Program-made: the position numbers and the translations under genes
Shown here: positions 40,246 to 54,311 of the stretch, piece after piece
How positions within the stretch are numbered: position 1 is the stretch's first letter
How the letters are laid out: each line of letters begins with the position of its first letter
Origin: Steromphala cineraria
Taxonomy: Eukaryota > Mollusca > Gastropoda > Trochida > Trochidae
Assembly (NCBI GenBank): GCA_916613615.1
Contig: OU744721.1
Span: 81,535,060 to 81,599,059, forward strand
Direction: 5' to 3'
Length of the DNA stretch: 64,000 nt
The notes under the pieces: model-generated
What the model was told of the DNA's origin: nothing
The model's database searches: none
What the model saw: only the letters and a program-made list of their open reading frames with translations

Positions 40246-43200
40246 ACTAATTTGTCTCTTTGGTAACAATGATATGGAACACAATATAAAATATGTAACG
40301 TAACCGGGTTCCCCAGTCTACGATAAGTAACGTTGAATGTAGCCTGGGCACAAGGATTTAGTCTTCTTTGCAACTTGGCTCTCTAGTTTATCTTTTCTTC
40401 GCCTTTTTGTTTAAACCCGGAGTTGACCACAACGCTAAGCGCGTGAAGAAATCTTAATATGAAAAGGAACCATGCACTAGACTAACATTTAGTCCCTGAA
40501 AAAAAGAATTCTTTACTAATTTTATTATTTTGATCTTTAATTTGAAAAGAAATAAAAAGGAGCCCTGAACAATACCAAATTTCAGGCCTAAAGCTGAGAC
40601 ATCTAGACTTTTCAATATTTTCTAGACTTTTCAATATTTTCTAGACTTTTCAATATTTTCTAGACTTAAGAAGGTTCCTTAATTTGTTTTGCTTTAGGGT
40701 CTTGGTAACAGACTAAGTAACCACCTTCTTTCAAAGTTTATTTGGTGTCTAAATTCGGCGGATATCGGTAAAACTTTCAGTGAGATGTTCATGTTATATT
40801 TATTTCCTAAATCCTTGCAGAGTAAGCAATGGTTGTTCCAATCGAATGGTCCGAGATTACCTTCCAGGTGTGTTTCATGGTACGCGTGAAGCAACTAGCA
40901 TCAGTCAACAGTTATTGTACAGTGAGGTTCCTGGTTTCCTAACAAATCATTTTGATGGCCATCAGTTGATGTAGAAACTCCTGGTTGTATTTAGTTGTAA
41001 CAAATCGTTCACTGAGAAGTGGCCTTTAACAATGATTTTGTTTCTACGTGTCCTTCTTGAAACTCTCTGATTCTAATTCTAATTCTCTAGAGCTTATAAA
41101 TATAAGGTTGTGGTTAGGTAAGTTTCAGATGCATTTAGTGTCCAAACACAAGCTTTTGTATTCAAGAATCAAGCCAAGAAATTTACTACCAAGCTGAAAT
41201 CATACAATTTGTGATCCCCGTTACTGAAATTAGCACATACACGACTAAATGTTTCGTTGTCTTGCTGTGTTGAAGTTAAACGTCGACTTTCACCTCTTGG
41301 CGATGTCACCGACGTTAAATGACCGCTCCCACACTAAGGTTTATGTTTCTGACGGAGGACCGGTTATTCTTTAGAATGCGATTTCGCATAAACTTGCTTC
41401 CGCCTGTATACTGTAAGTTGAAGCGCCATAAAATGTTACCTTTTTCGGGATAAATAGAAAAAATCCTTTCCTAAATTTCCATATTTCTTGAAAATAGTGT
41501 CACTGTTATTTTCTAGTATCAAATGGATTTTTGATAAAGGTTGTATAAAAAAATGAAATATTATGGAACATAAATTTGAAGTTCTCTGCGGTAAGAAGTT
41601 GACAAATAAGGAAGGACATATTACAAGGTTACGTGATGATAAGAGGTTGTTAACGACTTTGTTTCACTGAGTGGTGTGACAAAATGAAAGGTCATGCAAA
41701 TCGTGCGAATCTATTGCACATCTAAATTAACAATTTGTATTTTACTTTCAACGTTACTGGTGGCGGTGAATGGTTAAAAGGTGGTAGCCTCACATTCTCT
41801 TGTTATGTTTAACACCCATTAATAGAAACCAAACAGTAGAACTAAATGTTTTTTACTCGATGGTTTATGAAAGTTTTATCAGATTTTAAAACTATTTCAG
41901 TTACAATAACTTATCTATGATATTGTTGTCTTTATGTTTGATAGGAACAGCCTTTGAGTAAAGTCATAAAGTAATAAGAATGTGTAAGAGACAACCAAAA
42001 TGATACAATTCATTTAGACTAAGAGTTTTGCCTTTACGAGACTTCTCCTTGATGATGATAAGTGTGTATTGTTTATCTTTAAAAAAAATCACTATTGTCT
42101 AACTGTATTTTGAAAAGAAATAAAACATACAATTTAATACCGATTTTGTTTTATATGTTGAGAATAGCTTTGGTAACAATGACCTTAATCCGAGTTACCT
42201 CCCTTTGGTCGCTGTTGCAACGATCTATCTCCCAGAATAGTTTGATATTTACATTGTTACAGTTATTGCAGAAAAAAAGCACAAGGACCAACGTGATTTT
42301 TTAAATTTTACAGGAGAAACGCAGTTAGTATCTTTCATACCAATGGAAGAAAGCATAATGTTTTCGGCTTCTTCTTTAAAGTGCTGATTATACACTTGTC
42401 TAGTTTCCCAGGATTTCAATAAATATTTCAGAATGATTGTGACACTACTTGTTTTCGAATTTTCGTTTCAGAGCAGTAGTACCTTAGTCACTGTAAATAG
42501 ACAATATAGGAAAACGGCACTGGAATCTCAGTGCAAACAAATGAAACAAATACATTTTCTTGGACGAATGGTCCAAGTCACTGAATTGAAAAGCACAACT
42601 GAAGTCAGGAGAAATATGAGGCAAACACTCCTAATTCAGATTGAGTTATTTTTGCATAAATTTCAAAATAATATCTTTCTGTGACAAATCTATATCTCAT
42701 TATGATTCCATTGGCGCACTAATGTTCACGGTATATATCATAACGTACTCGTAAATGTGATTTAAGTCGTTCTGCTTTTCAACCATTCGTCATGAATATT
42801 CACTTTTACACCATTAACGCACGCAATAGGCTACGTCAATCAAATTATATCTGTAGCGTGTTTGTGTGTAAAGCATTTTGTAGTAATAATTTCAACTCAG
42901 TGATTTTACATAAAGATTAGGGTAGCGTCTTAGTTCCTCGTCAGTGGGCACTTCTGTTCACTTCGCCAAGTGGGCAGTAGGACGCTATTTCAAAATAGTA
43001 ATTATTTAATTCAAATTTACCTAAAAATAGTAGTTTGTTACAAATACATTTTGTTAAGGAAGTCCAACATTTCTTACTGAAGCATCTTATTCAAAGTCGA
43101 AGAAGAAATCATCATGTAACCTTCTGGCGGATTTTGTTGATATTACTCATATGGACAGATAAATAATGAATGCAATTACGATTAAGATTAGCTGCAATAA

Positions 43201-43440
43201 ATGACAAAATCGTTGTTCATGGTGTAAAATATCAGCGTTGCATTTGGATTTTTAAATAGAAAAATTATACTATGAGAAAGTATTTGCATATTTATTAAAG
43301 CGGCTGATATCGCAATGATACCAGAGGCTTAAAGGCTTATATTGGTAACGTCCCATACTAAGACAGTCAAATATTAGACACCTTGAAACAACAGCATTTA
43401 TGGAGTGAACAGCTAATCCCCAGGCTGTTACCTATTTCTA
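40246..43440. other. Intergenic, no gene seen
   Basis: AT-rich. Apart from the short tandem repeat at 40603 no structure is recognised. Short frames near 42095 and 42433 have no recognisable domain. Confidence 0.5.
40603..40667 (+). repeat. 19-bp tandem repeat, 3.4 units
   Basis: Perfect copies of CTAGACTTTTCAATATTTT. Confidence 0.85.
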
Positions 43441-43444
43441 ATAA

Positions 43445-43518
43445 TGGAACAGTCCATGAGGATCCCTCCGCTGAAATATTGCCCAAGCGGCGTAAAACAA
43501 TAACTCACTCACTCACTC
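43445..43518 (+). mobile_element. Mollusc SINE 3' tail
   Basis: GGAACAGTCCATGAGGATCC...GAAATATTGCCCAAGCGGCG and a tail AACAATAACTCACTCACTCA. Only the 3' part is present. Confidence 0.55.
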
Positions 43519-46500
43519 CATGAGAATCAAGAAATAATCCCAACACTTAGACAGTCATTTCAAACACTATCATAGGATATTTGTTAAGTCAAATTTATTA
43601 GCAAGAATTTATATATTAGAGATAAATGCCATTTAGATAGTGAACAAATGTACCAATGTTATATTTGGGATTATACTATTTTGAATAGCACAGATTCTTG
43701 TACTTTTATACACGTATTGATATACATTACAATCATTTAAACTTTCAAACAGAACTTAATATAGCACCATAGTACTTTGTTTCATCAGTGGTATCGTTTA
43801 CATAACCTTTACATATTTTAATATTCAAACAGAAAATAAATATAGTACTATTTCCTCTGTGTTTACAGTAAATAAACAGCATAGGTTGGATTAAAAAGGG
43901 TGAGAGGTACAATGTTTTGTGCAACACGAATGATCCATCTGTACGGTTGTAATGCTTCATTCATCAACGTGGGTCTCATTTATAGAAGATCGTGTTGAAA
44001 ACATGTAAATCATTTGAAAATGTAAAACACGAGAAAAACACTGCATACATCTATGCACAGCACCAACGTGTTCAAGTTTGTCAAGGGAGGTGTTGCGTGG
44101 CGGGTCGGCCGGTTAACGCGGTACATCCTTTCAGCGTCTTAACACAAGACAGGCAAATTTACCATCAGCTTTAATCGTACGTACGGGCTTTAAATAGACT
44201 TGTGGTTCATTTCGTGTAAATGAAATTGAAGAGGGCAACGGGGGGTTAGCGACATGTCTCCCTAACCATAATGGATCGGCAAAATACGTATTTATTGCCG
44301 AAAGCACGGTTTTATTGATTGGACGGAAGGCAATGGTAAACGCTTGAATATTTCGCGAGTTAAGAGGGGCTTACAAAAGCTGTTTGTAAATAGCAAGTGA
44401 AGGGAAAATCACGTATGGGAGAGTCGGCTGGGGAATCTGGATAGAAACACGACTCTCTTCAGCTGCCGGGGAACGTGAGGTGCGTGCATCATTGCATCTC
44501 AGAACGAGGTTACACGCCGTCCATCCATGGTTTCACGTGCATGGGGGCACGGTCGATTTTAGAAGAGACCTCGCTAAATAAATATCAACGAGAAGGATTA
44601 GCGGAGATTGCTGCGGTCCATAGTAATTATTTCATCTGATTGTTTTCATATCCGTCACCCTATATAACTAGTCGACTGCGGGAGAGGTGCTATACAGCTA
44701 TGTTTTTGGATCTCAAGAAAATAAACAAATATTCTGTACATCTATATCGCACTCAAAGTTCCTGTAATTCCGTACATCATACCAATAATGTTTATACACG
44801 TCCTTGATCTTACTAATTATTTGTTTTCATAGAAATCTTTCCTTACGCCAGATTTTGGTTTTCCCCACACCGCTCATAAGACATTAATTTCGACAAATAT
44901 AGCCAAAGAATCCTAACCCTCTTAAAAGGTTTAACGCCCTTGTTCGTGTACCAAGACCTGTATCTATAGGTGAACTGTCGTCAATGAAGCCAATCACTGA
45001 CAATCCGTTCAGGGTAGCTCTATTGAATGGATTGATTAAAAGGTAAAATGCCAATCAACAATCAGTTTACTTCAATACAATAATGATATTTTTATATCTC
45101 ACTGAACGCAACCATACATCTTAAACTTTCATTGTTCGGCGTATATCACGATGTTTAGTACGATAACACTATATGGATGACAACCCATCCCAAAGGTCAA
45201 AACAGGACGACTTCCATTGGTTGAGTCGTCATGACGCAGTCGCTCCACTTAGATTCCTTTCTTTAATTCTGTTGATCTATGTCGACTGCAGCGAGACAAC
45301 TTGATATTTTTACTTTATTTTATAATATTTAAAAGAAGAACACGAGAAAATTAAAGGGTCGTCATTCGAACAAAGTGAGTTAAACTAAGTATAGCCTACC
45401 CCTTGCATTATGTCATTGGACAAAAAAACGACATAATATATCGTCGGTTTATTGTACGCATGTCAAATAAATTTATAAATTTTGTCAGACATGGAAAATG
45501 ATGTCAATTTAGTGTCACACCAATACAGAAATGTTTTTGCAAAACACTTACGAAAAACACCCTCTCCGTGTTTTTTTTAGAACTGTTCTCCACGTATGAA
45601 CCACGATTCTTAGGTACGCACATAATTCATAATGTCATCAGCATTTCGCGTCCTTTTCTAAATCATTAAGATAATATCCCTTTCAATTATGAGATATGTG
45701 ACAAACCCATTATCGGAATTCATTAAAAACCCTGGCCTGCGCCATTAGTCACTTGCCCGTCACATGTAAATCACGCTTAATCGCGTCTAGAGTTGCCTTG
45801 CCGTTCCTTTCAGCTCAGCGAGATCTTCTATTACATAATGTATGGTTATAAGAGCCGCCCAATGCTATTTAGATCATATTCTAAGTTGCTGAGGGTCTAT
45901 CAAATAAGGCAATCAAAAACATTGCCGACTCGTATCTTATTCTGGTATCGCCAGTAACGCCGAATTAGGGAGTCGTTGTTCGCACAATCGGTCTCCCAAA
46001 TGGACAGTAAATCGAGTTAGGGTCGACGACAATGTCGGTTGGAGTTGCGTCCGTTTCGGGGACGGCGCCGTTAATCAGGTAGTTGCGCTTAATTTATCGA
46101 TTACATCACTTGGGACAGCGAGTCCGCTACTGGCCAATGGTTAGAACTGAACCCCGCGGAGGCCATTGCTTAAGTTACTTCTTGATGGCCGTCAATCTTC
46201 GTCTATTTCAGACGATTGTCCGTGACGGGATTGTTTCTTGCACGCGACCGGTCGATAAGCGCGTGCTGCCATTTCCTGTCGGGGATCATGGGAAGGGTTG
46301 GGAATTGACATGCGCGTGAGGGGACCAACTTCCAACAACTTATTATTTAATTTAGTTAGGATTTTTCGTCCTAATTCGACAGTTAATAAGCAACGAATTA
46401 AAGACGATATCGTTCCTCGCTATAATTGGATAATTCAAACCCGTCTTTTCAGTCTTGATTATTCAAATGCGATTACCAAACTGACCCTGCATCAAGATGG

Positions 46501-46626
46501 GCGTGGCGCTTAGACATCACGTGTTTGGTTCAAGGCTTGAAAAAAAGTGGACTGATTCGCACCGCTGTTTGTAATCAGTTAAACAGACGTTTGATGTAAA
46601 GGAAAGGAAAGTTTTCTTTCTTAACC
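43519..46626. other. Intergenic with few repeats; possible regulatory DNA
   Basis: From about 44 kb the sequence becomes richer in CG dinucleotides (for example 46000-46300) and nearly free of recognisable repeats. No exon, domain or RNA gene is supported. It could be conserved noncoding DNA of a neighbouring gene. Confidence 0.35.
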
Positions 46627-46636
46627 TTAAGCGTGG

Positions 46637-46836
46637 TAATAATGCTGAGGAATATATGGATGACAACTTCTTTGTTCATTGTATGCGACGTTTCGACACA
46701 GATTCGTGTGTCGTTCAAGCAGAGAACAACACAGGAATATGTGTCGAAACGTCGCATACAATGAACAAAGAAGTTGTCATCCATATATTCCTCAGCATTA
46801 TTGTCATTCCATCTTCTTAAATGCCTCTCAAAGAAG
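46637..46836 (-). mobile_element. Foldback element with 10-bp target duplication
   Basis: 200 bases with near-perfect arms of about 60 bases containing TGCTGAGGAATATATGGATG, ACAACTTCTTTGTTCATTG and TGCGACGTTTCGACACA. The right end is AAATGCCTCTCAAAGAAG. Direct repeats TTAAGCGTGG flank it (46627-46636, 46837-46846). Same family as 15342-15538 in opposite orientation. Confidence 0.8.
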
Positions 46837-46846
46837 TTAAGCGTGG

Positions 46847-49520
46847 CATTCATTTTGTTTGAACAGAAAAGAGTCAAATTCGTTTTGAGCACTTAGTAAA
46901 ATATTTCTTCTACTAAAATCAATAAACCAGTTTTAACGATAAAGTATACTAAATTGATATCATAGTGTTGGATTTAAAATAGATGCATTATTTTATGATG
47001 ATTTCCCACAGATTTATACAAAACAAAGACGTATAATCGAATAACACAACAACATTGAAACAAACTGAAACATACGAACATCAATAAAATGGAAACTCCA
47101 ACAAAGATCTTCAAGTTTAAAGAAAACAAAAAGCTACGGGTGTGTTTGTACTTCAATATCTCTTTACATTAAAACAAAACATGTATGGATTGTTTACAGA
47201 AAACTTCTCAGAGATAGGACAGCATAATAGATAGAAAAAATATTGCATTTGATACCATGTGTTTTTAAAAAAAATCATCGTTACCAGCAATTTAAAACTG
47301 GCGATACTAAAGTTTTGAAAGCTGAAACTTATACTGTATTCGTGGCATCGTAAATTGAAATATGCCACGAAAGGTGGTAAGTTGTTGTGTAATCTGTGAC
47401 GTTAACCTCTGTAGTGCTGAAGGCACGTGATTCAAACTACGACTCCGACATCAATGGGTTCACCCCTGACCTAACAGCTGTGAACGAGATTTGTGCAGAG
47501 TCTCAGCTAGGGGAGATAACTCCATGTGGTTTGCTTATCGCTTGGGTCCCGGCTGGCAAGATGTGACCCAGTTACGGCGCCGTAACACGTGCTTAATACG
47601 CTTAAAACGACGTGTTCCGTGGCATAAATCAAGTTGTGATATCGCATAATGGAGGTCATTTTTAAGTAGGCAGGCTATGTGGCCGTTACAGAAACCGTCG
47701 GCTCGGAAATAACGAGTTTCACGAGAAAACGGCTTTTAATGCCTGATTTGTCAATATTCGTCATTCGATTTTAACACCCAATGGCCTTGTTTTTCTAAAA
47801 GCGTAGGGATCGATTTACGACAAAATTTAGACAGTTTCGTGTCACGCTATGGTGAATTTGGACGCCGGTTTCAAGTCTTTGTCTACTGAAATATAAACCT
47901 CACCCCGGCATCGCCTCGGGTCGCTTTGCCCTGACCGCCTCAGGGTGCTTAAACAGCGAGTCATACAGGCCCGGCTTCTCGTGTAGGCAGAACTTAACGG
48001 CGTTCTTTTGTTTGCGAGAAACACCGTACTTAAAATCTGATAACAATTGAACATTCAATGCACCCAGTTACATGGAAATAACCTTCACTTTTTTGTTCAG
48101 CTGAAAGCATTGAAATTAATTTGTCGGCGTGTGATTAACAATTACACCTTGAATTGCTGGATTATTGATCATATTTATTCGATCTCGACCATTCAGCATA
48201 TGCTCATGAAACATACAAATGGAGTAATTGTCTATGTTCGATTCTTTTTTTGCAAATGATGCGGTCTGAGGCTTTCAACGGTTAATGAGTCAAAACACAA
48301 AATAAATGGAAGAATTCTCATCGAAGCATAACTATAGCAATAATACTTAGATGAATTATTTAGGTATCATTGTATTCCCCTTACTGCAGTAATCGATAGA
48401 CGAGTCCGGTTAAACGATCTTTTAACAATTGTAAAGTGTCGCATTACACGTTCTAACAAATAGTTACTTCAGCTCTCAAGTTATTGATGGTTCGATAGAC
48501 ACATCACGACTGGGACTTCGTGTTGAATTCGGATATGTATGTATAAGCAAGCCGCCTTAACGTAATAACTCACGATATATCAAGCACAGTTAGCATGTCC
48601 GTCAGAGATTTGGGCTCTATGTATAAATCAGAATGTGTAATTCAAGCCAGCCCTGGAATCTGGCTGCGTGAGTACAATCTATAGGCCCCGATTAGTTTCA
48701 ATGTGGGAGATTTATCCACATCTGATAAGAGAAACGATCTCGACTCTTTGTCTCGCCTCGACATTTTGCTTTCTACCCGTGTCACAATGTGGCTGAAACT
48801 TTACCATTGCGTGTTCAAAAATATCATGAAAGTGATTTACCCCTTCCGTTTAAATCCTTTAATATGGCCCGTTAAATTTAAGCCTAAAATGAGCATTCTT
48901 TGTGCGAGCATTGCGTGCACTTTCCAACTGTTAAGAGTCCTTCGGGCGTCTATCAACCCCCCTCCCCAATAACCCCCTCAAAACGTCCCCCCACCTCTCC
49001 CATCCCGACCTGGATTTGTAAGGGATATAGATGAGGTATAATTAGTTGTTGCTCGTCACACACTGGAAGCCGTGACCTGTAAATAAACGACATGCCGAAG
49101 ACTGACAAGTGTTATAAGGGGCGGAACGGGGTAACAATGTGCGTCTTTATCCAGACAAACGTCGTCTCATTCACTGAAGTATTATATAACTTTCTTGTTG
49201 TTCTCATCTCACCCGACATAACTAGTCTTTCTTGTAAAAGGAAAATCTCTTACTGCTTGAACTCATTAATGGAACATTAATCGTATATGTTCTGTTTTAT
49301 ATCGCCCACTTTGGCATGACATTTCAGTTTGGAAATAGATCGGGAAATTATCTAAAAATATGGAGCCGCTATTAACCTGAAAGAACAAAAAACCTCGAGG
49401 TACTTTATATATGTGTCTCAAGTTCTCTTTAAATAGTAATATCAGAAACCAATTGGAACAGAAATAACTCGTGTGATAGTCATTTACAATACATTTAACC
49501 TGAATGGCCACAAACACATC
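46847..49520. other. Intergenic, no gene seen
   Basis: Mixed AT-rich and CG-containing unique sequence. No domain or RNA gene recognised. Confidence 0.45.
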
Positions 49521-50123
49521 TCAAAATGGAAATGAAGTGCTTGTTGTGCTGGCTTTGTCAATGTGTGTCAGTCGACATCTGAGCGTTTTATGTTTCGTGC
49601 CGAAGCAGATCGGAAATAGCTTTTTGCTGGCAACCATATACTTGACTGACGCAAACGACGATCTAAAAACAACATTAGTGCAAATTGGATATGGAATCAC
49701 TCGAATAACCCAAAATGGACAATGACTCTTTTTTAATTTGATGATAGCGCCCGACTTTTGATGACTGCGTAGTAGAAGTTGCATCGACACCGTTGTAGAA
49801 GTCACTGAGACTGACAGGAACATCCGGCGAGGAGAAACCGTAAAGTTGTCTCGTGATGAGGAGGTTTTTGGCACGAGTTGGATGAAGAGTATCTGTTGAC
49901 CAAGTCGCCCCAGATCAATAAGTGATTTCCCATTAGCTCGCCGCCAGCACGATGCTTCCTGTATATTTAGACCCTTCATCTGATCGAACATGGCGAGTCC
50001 GTGTGATAGACACTCTCTGTATCCCCTCATCTCTCTGTCTTTTCTTGTTGCTACTGATGCAAGGGAGGAACTTGACTCACGGCACTGAACTATCACATGA
50101 TTGGAGATGATCGTATCTGTCAT
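49521..50123 (-). pseudogene. 200-codon open frame with weak Orange-domain likeness
   Basis: The longest open frame of the window outside the gene. Residues near 33-60 read MRGYRECLSHGLAMF, then GLN and WRR, which recalls the Orange domain of Hes/Hey repressors (G-[YF]-x-E-C, hydrophobic, G-L). A +1 shift after CWRR gives ELMGNHLL, recalling the domain's L-x-x-H-L end, which would imply a frameshift. No bHLH exon was found upstream on this strand. It may be a decayed exon or chance. Confidence 0.2.
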
Positions 50124-53100
50124 ATTTCTTAATAGTTATAGATGGTACATCAAAGAGTAGGTAATCTGATATTTCCTTCTAATAAGAGTCGATGAACTCT
50201 GTTTGAGTTGTGTTCTTACGTCAATTCTGTGGATTATAAACGAATCTGTAAGTGACTTACGACGCCGTAAATTACACAAAATGATGGCTTGTACTTCAGT
50301 ATATAATGCAAATATTTACATAGATTATTCAATAAAAGATGATATCTGTACAAATATTTTGTAACGTATAATGGTAATACCGGTAATCTTGAAAACGACA
50401 GAGCCAAACCGAAACCCAACAGCATTTGAACATTTAAGGACATCAAATATGCAAGAAGCAAGCTATAAATCGACAAATGGATGAGCCCCGTTGAAGGAAT
50501 GATCTGAATGTCCCCTAAAACGGCTCTGGGACCACCTCTTAGTACAGAGGTGCTCTCACAATGGTCGGATACGCCACAAGGATGGATACACTGACGTCTT
50601 GAGGATCCTACAACCTAGACGATACGTCTTAACAGGAAAACCAAGAGAGATTATGTGCTCTGTTTAATGTTAGCTGTATTTTCATAACCTCGCTTTAGGG
50701 GACGTAAATTAGAGATTTAATATTCATCGGAGGCCAAGAAAAGACAAATTTACGATAATGGGGTTCTGTACGAGGACCGGTAGAGTCACGCAAGACGAAT
50801 CAATACCTCTCACTTTCTACTTGAACACAGAGCCGGGTTTCATGTAAATATTAAGCAACAGACGGACCAAATCAAAAACTTGCCCGGGCTATACTACATT
50901 AACACGAGTCGTGATATATTCCACTCTTATCGCCTCAGTCACGATATGTTATTAGGTTACCATGGTAACATTGTTATTTCCTAAACGTTATTAGACCCTC
51001 TGACGCACTACATACTTTTACATGAGAAATTATCGTTAACCGCTTTCATTATTTGTTTGCGTGCACGTGTCGATTGTGCAAGCCCGATAACATGATTTGC
51101 TTCAAAACCTGCACCAACTCATTTCTCTCTCTCTCTCTGCGTAACACACAGAGATATTACTCTGGGGTATCGTGAGGCTCCTGTTCCGCCCTGTAACATG
51201 ATTAAACATTAATCGTTTTGTATATATCACCTCTAAAGTTGAGTTGATGGATGTATAGATTGTTTCACAAGTTGTTGTGGTAGACATGTAACTCGAACAT
51301 CACTATGTACTTTCCGCCTACAATAGAGTACCTGATGATATTTTCAAAGTTCCGAACAAACTCAATATGTTTAGTTTCAATGATATAATTCATACTGATA
51401 ATGCTTTCATGGACACCATACTTATGTGAAGGGTGCGTGTATTGGTATGGATGACAATCAATATATGCATGATGTAAGATGGAGTGCATATATTATGACG
51501 TATAGTGAGAACAAAACCTCGCTAAGATGTAGGCCAAATAAAAGAACATTGCATCCCTATGATAGCATTGCTTTACTGGATGGACAGTTGTCACATGCAT
51601 CAGGAGGTATGAAATAGCCGTTGCTATGTCTCCACTTTTCAACCAATTTGATTTGACTTTTCAAGATTTCAGAAAAACGTATCTCTTTCAATTATTCTCT
51701 TTTAAAAAGTATTTCATATATACATCGTTCATTTAATTAAACACGCATTCTTAAGACTCATCTTGTACGATAGACTACAACACCCGAGTAACGGAAATAC
51801 AAAATACACAGGGCCATGCATTGTGTCAAACTATGCTTTTTTAATGCATTGACTGAAATAAACATCTTCTTTCTGTCCATCGAGCACATGGATATTCTAA
51901 CACGTGTTGTCCCCGCGTGTTACTTGACATTTAACCGGCAGGATCAAATCTGATATATGAAGTTTACGTAAGCTGAAGCGGCCACAAGTCAGCAATAAAC
52001 ATTTTAATGGTTCCTGATCCTTATATCATGTATCCGGTAGTTGCGTTTATGGTACGGACGCCGTCTTTTAAGACGTTACGGAGGTGCTTTGTAATCTTCC
52101 ATTAATTTTTAAAATCATCCATTATTACGAATTGATGTGTGACCTTTGTTGGACGTGGTGCTCTGAGAGATACGGTTCGTTGTAACGCTCCTTGCCCATT
52201 GCGATGATTCAGATCCTCATTCTCGCTTTTATGTCGGTCTTGCTAACTAGCTGACGTCAATACTTAGCTTTAATCTGATAATCCTGAAGCATTAAACGTG
52301 ATATTGTAATTAAGTTTACAAATAAGGCCTTCGAACTTTGAAACATTATCTGTTTTACACAAATCCATATTCATTGCCCTACAATGGTTACAAAGACATT
52401 GAACGGTTCTACTCAGATATGCTGACGGCACCGTTCGCCATCATAAACACATTATCTTAAACCTACATTGCTTCTTGCCAACCTTTTCTGTAGTCACATC
52501 AAAGACGAATGGATATAATACAAATGCTACTCGAGACGTATTGACTGCAAGAGGTTCTGACCGACGTCATCTGGTGCATTGTATTGCGTCTTCATCAACT
52601 CCACACGACAGGAGTGACGGCGGGCGAGGACCCGGATGTAAGCTAGCAGACTATCAGGGGGTGTCACTCTGTAAGCGTGTTAGCTGTAAGGTGCCCGCTG
52701 TAATCGATTCCCTGTAAGCCTCAAGTTATCATCAGTCCTCTTCATGTCTGCATTTCGCCCTTTGACATTACCGTCCCAATAACCACTGCAATGAACCCGT
52801 CACGTTCGCAATTAATCGACACTGCAGTTCTAAGAGTCTAGCCCATGTTCTACGATCATTACGAATATATCGCTCGACCAAACAATCTTGGTTAAGTGAC
52901 AGATTATTTTATCCTACACCTACAATATTGTATTGTTCCTTTGTTAATTTGCTTGTTAACATCACGAGCTTCTACTTTAAGTGCAAGAGTTGTCTCCCAT
53001 ACCTCTACTGACACAGGAGCTGAAGGAAGACGAAAGCAGAAGCGATTGACAGGATATCCATAAGAAAGATTTCTTTCTTTTCACATGGGTGTAAAATTCA

Positions 53101-54311
53101 ATTTGCAGAGCACGCGTGGAGAGGCTAAGGAGGCGACTGGAGGAAAGAATACGGTTACTGGCTCTAGAGGTCCTTGCTTGTCATGAACCAACGTGTTGGC
53201 ATCCAAATAGATTGCACTGTCGATTCATCTTAGTTTTACAAGTTTTTTCATGGCCAGATTGTTTATGGTGCTATTATCACGAGATGGATAACGATTGTTA
53301 AATGGAAAACTGCATGCAAGAGGCTACAGTCAAATTCCCTTATGGTAGCCATGCTAACACTGCATCCTTCGCTCTAGATGATTTTAACAACCATTATCAA
53401 ATCTATTGTGAGTCATAGTCGTTTTAACATACCCATTCCCATTTGGAATGCTTAACTCCTACTGGCTGATAATCATTCTCATCTAGCCCAAACCTAAACG
53501 TGTTGTGCAGATCACCTGCGTGGTGTACAGAGGCAGGATTTGAAAACTAGTTCTTGCCAGCATAAATATCAATGTAGTGCAGAGAATCGCCTTCAAACTA
53601 CGGATAATTTTATTTTGTAACAATGATACGTCGCCCCCATTGCAATTTAATACAACAGTCATTATAATTGATATACGCAGTTAAAACAAAATTAAAACAT
53701 AAAAACGAAATTGATAAAGACGTCTATACAGAACATCATACATAATTCAATACAATACATATATCAACGGCATCATTCACTTAGTATGTTCACTATGCAT
53801 GTTTTGTTTTTGGACTTTTGTTATGATATGTTATTTCAAATGTATGTCATATCATTGCCTTCTGAGATATAGAATAAACGTCAAGCATTCTAAGATACCA
53901 TTGGTTTTATTCATCTATATGTATCTATATGTTTGGTAACCAATTGGTGATTTGAGATTGATTTACACTAACGTAAAGGCTTTGAAAAGTTAATTGTTTA
54001 AAAGATTATATTGAATAAAGCAAAAGAGCCTTTGGGAAATTATAGATCCTTTTTTGAGCTATAGTGAATTAAAGTTTAAATATTAAGACTGCACTCTTGT
54101 GGCAGTCTAAGATACATGTCGAGTAGCATGCGATGGAAGACGGTAAGAACAACACCTTTGGCGTTCAGGGATTATGTTTCTGGATAGGTTAGAATACTTT
54201 GAACCTTAGTATATTATAGTAACGTGTTAGCTGGCATACAGTGACAGATACAGAATGCGACTAGCATACCTACAGCAACATACAACGATTTGCTGTGATA
54301 GGCGTTAACCG
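50124..54311. other. Intergenic, no gene seen
   Basis: Unique-looking sequence. A Cys-containing frame at 52475-52717 (GCKLADYQGVSLCKRVSC) lacks the module spacing and splice sites. Nothing else is supported. Confidence 0.45.

Noticed and set aside
46680..46760. Hammerhead ribozyme in the foldback arms (CGAAACGTC resembles part of the core)
   Set aside because: No CUGAUGA segment lies nearby, so the catalytic core cannot form.
52475..52717. Frame with GCKLADYQGVSLCKRVSC as a further Cys module
   Set aside because: Cys spacing differs from all modules, there is no AG acceptor at the right phase, and it lies 12 kb past the stop.
53116..53301. Arg-rich frame MERLRRRLEERIRLL as a bHLH basic region
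   Set aside because: The pattern of a basic helix-loop-helix is absent and the rest of the frame shows no domain.
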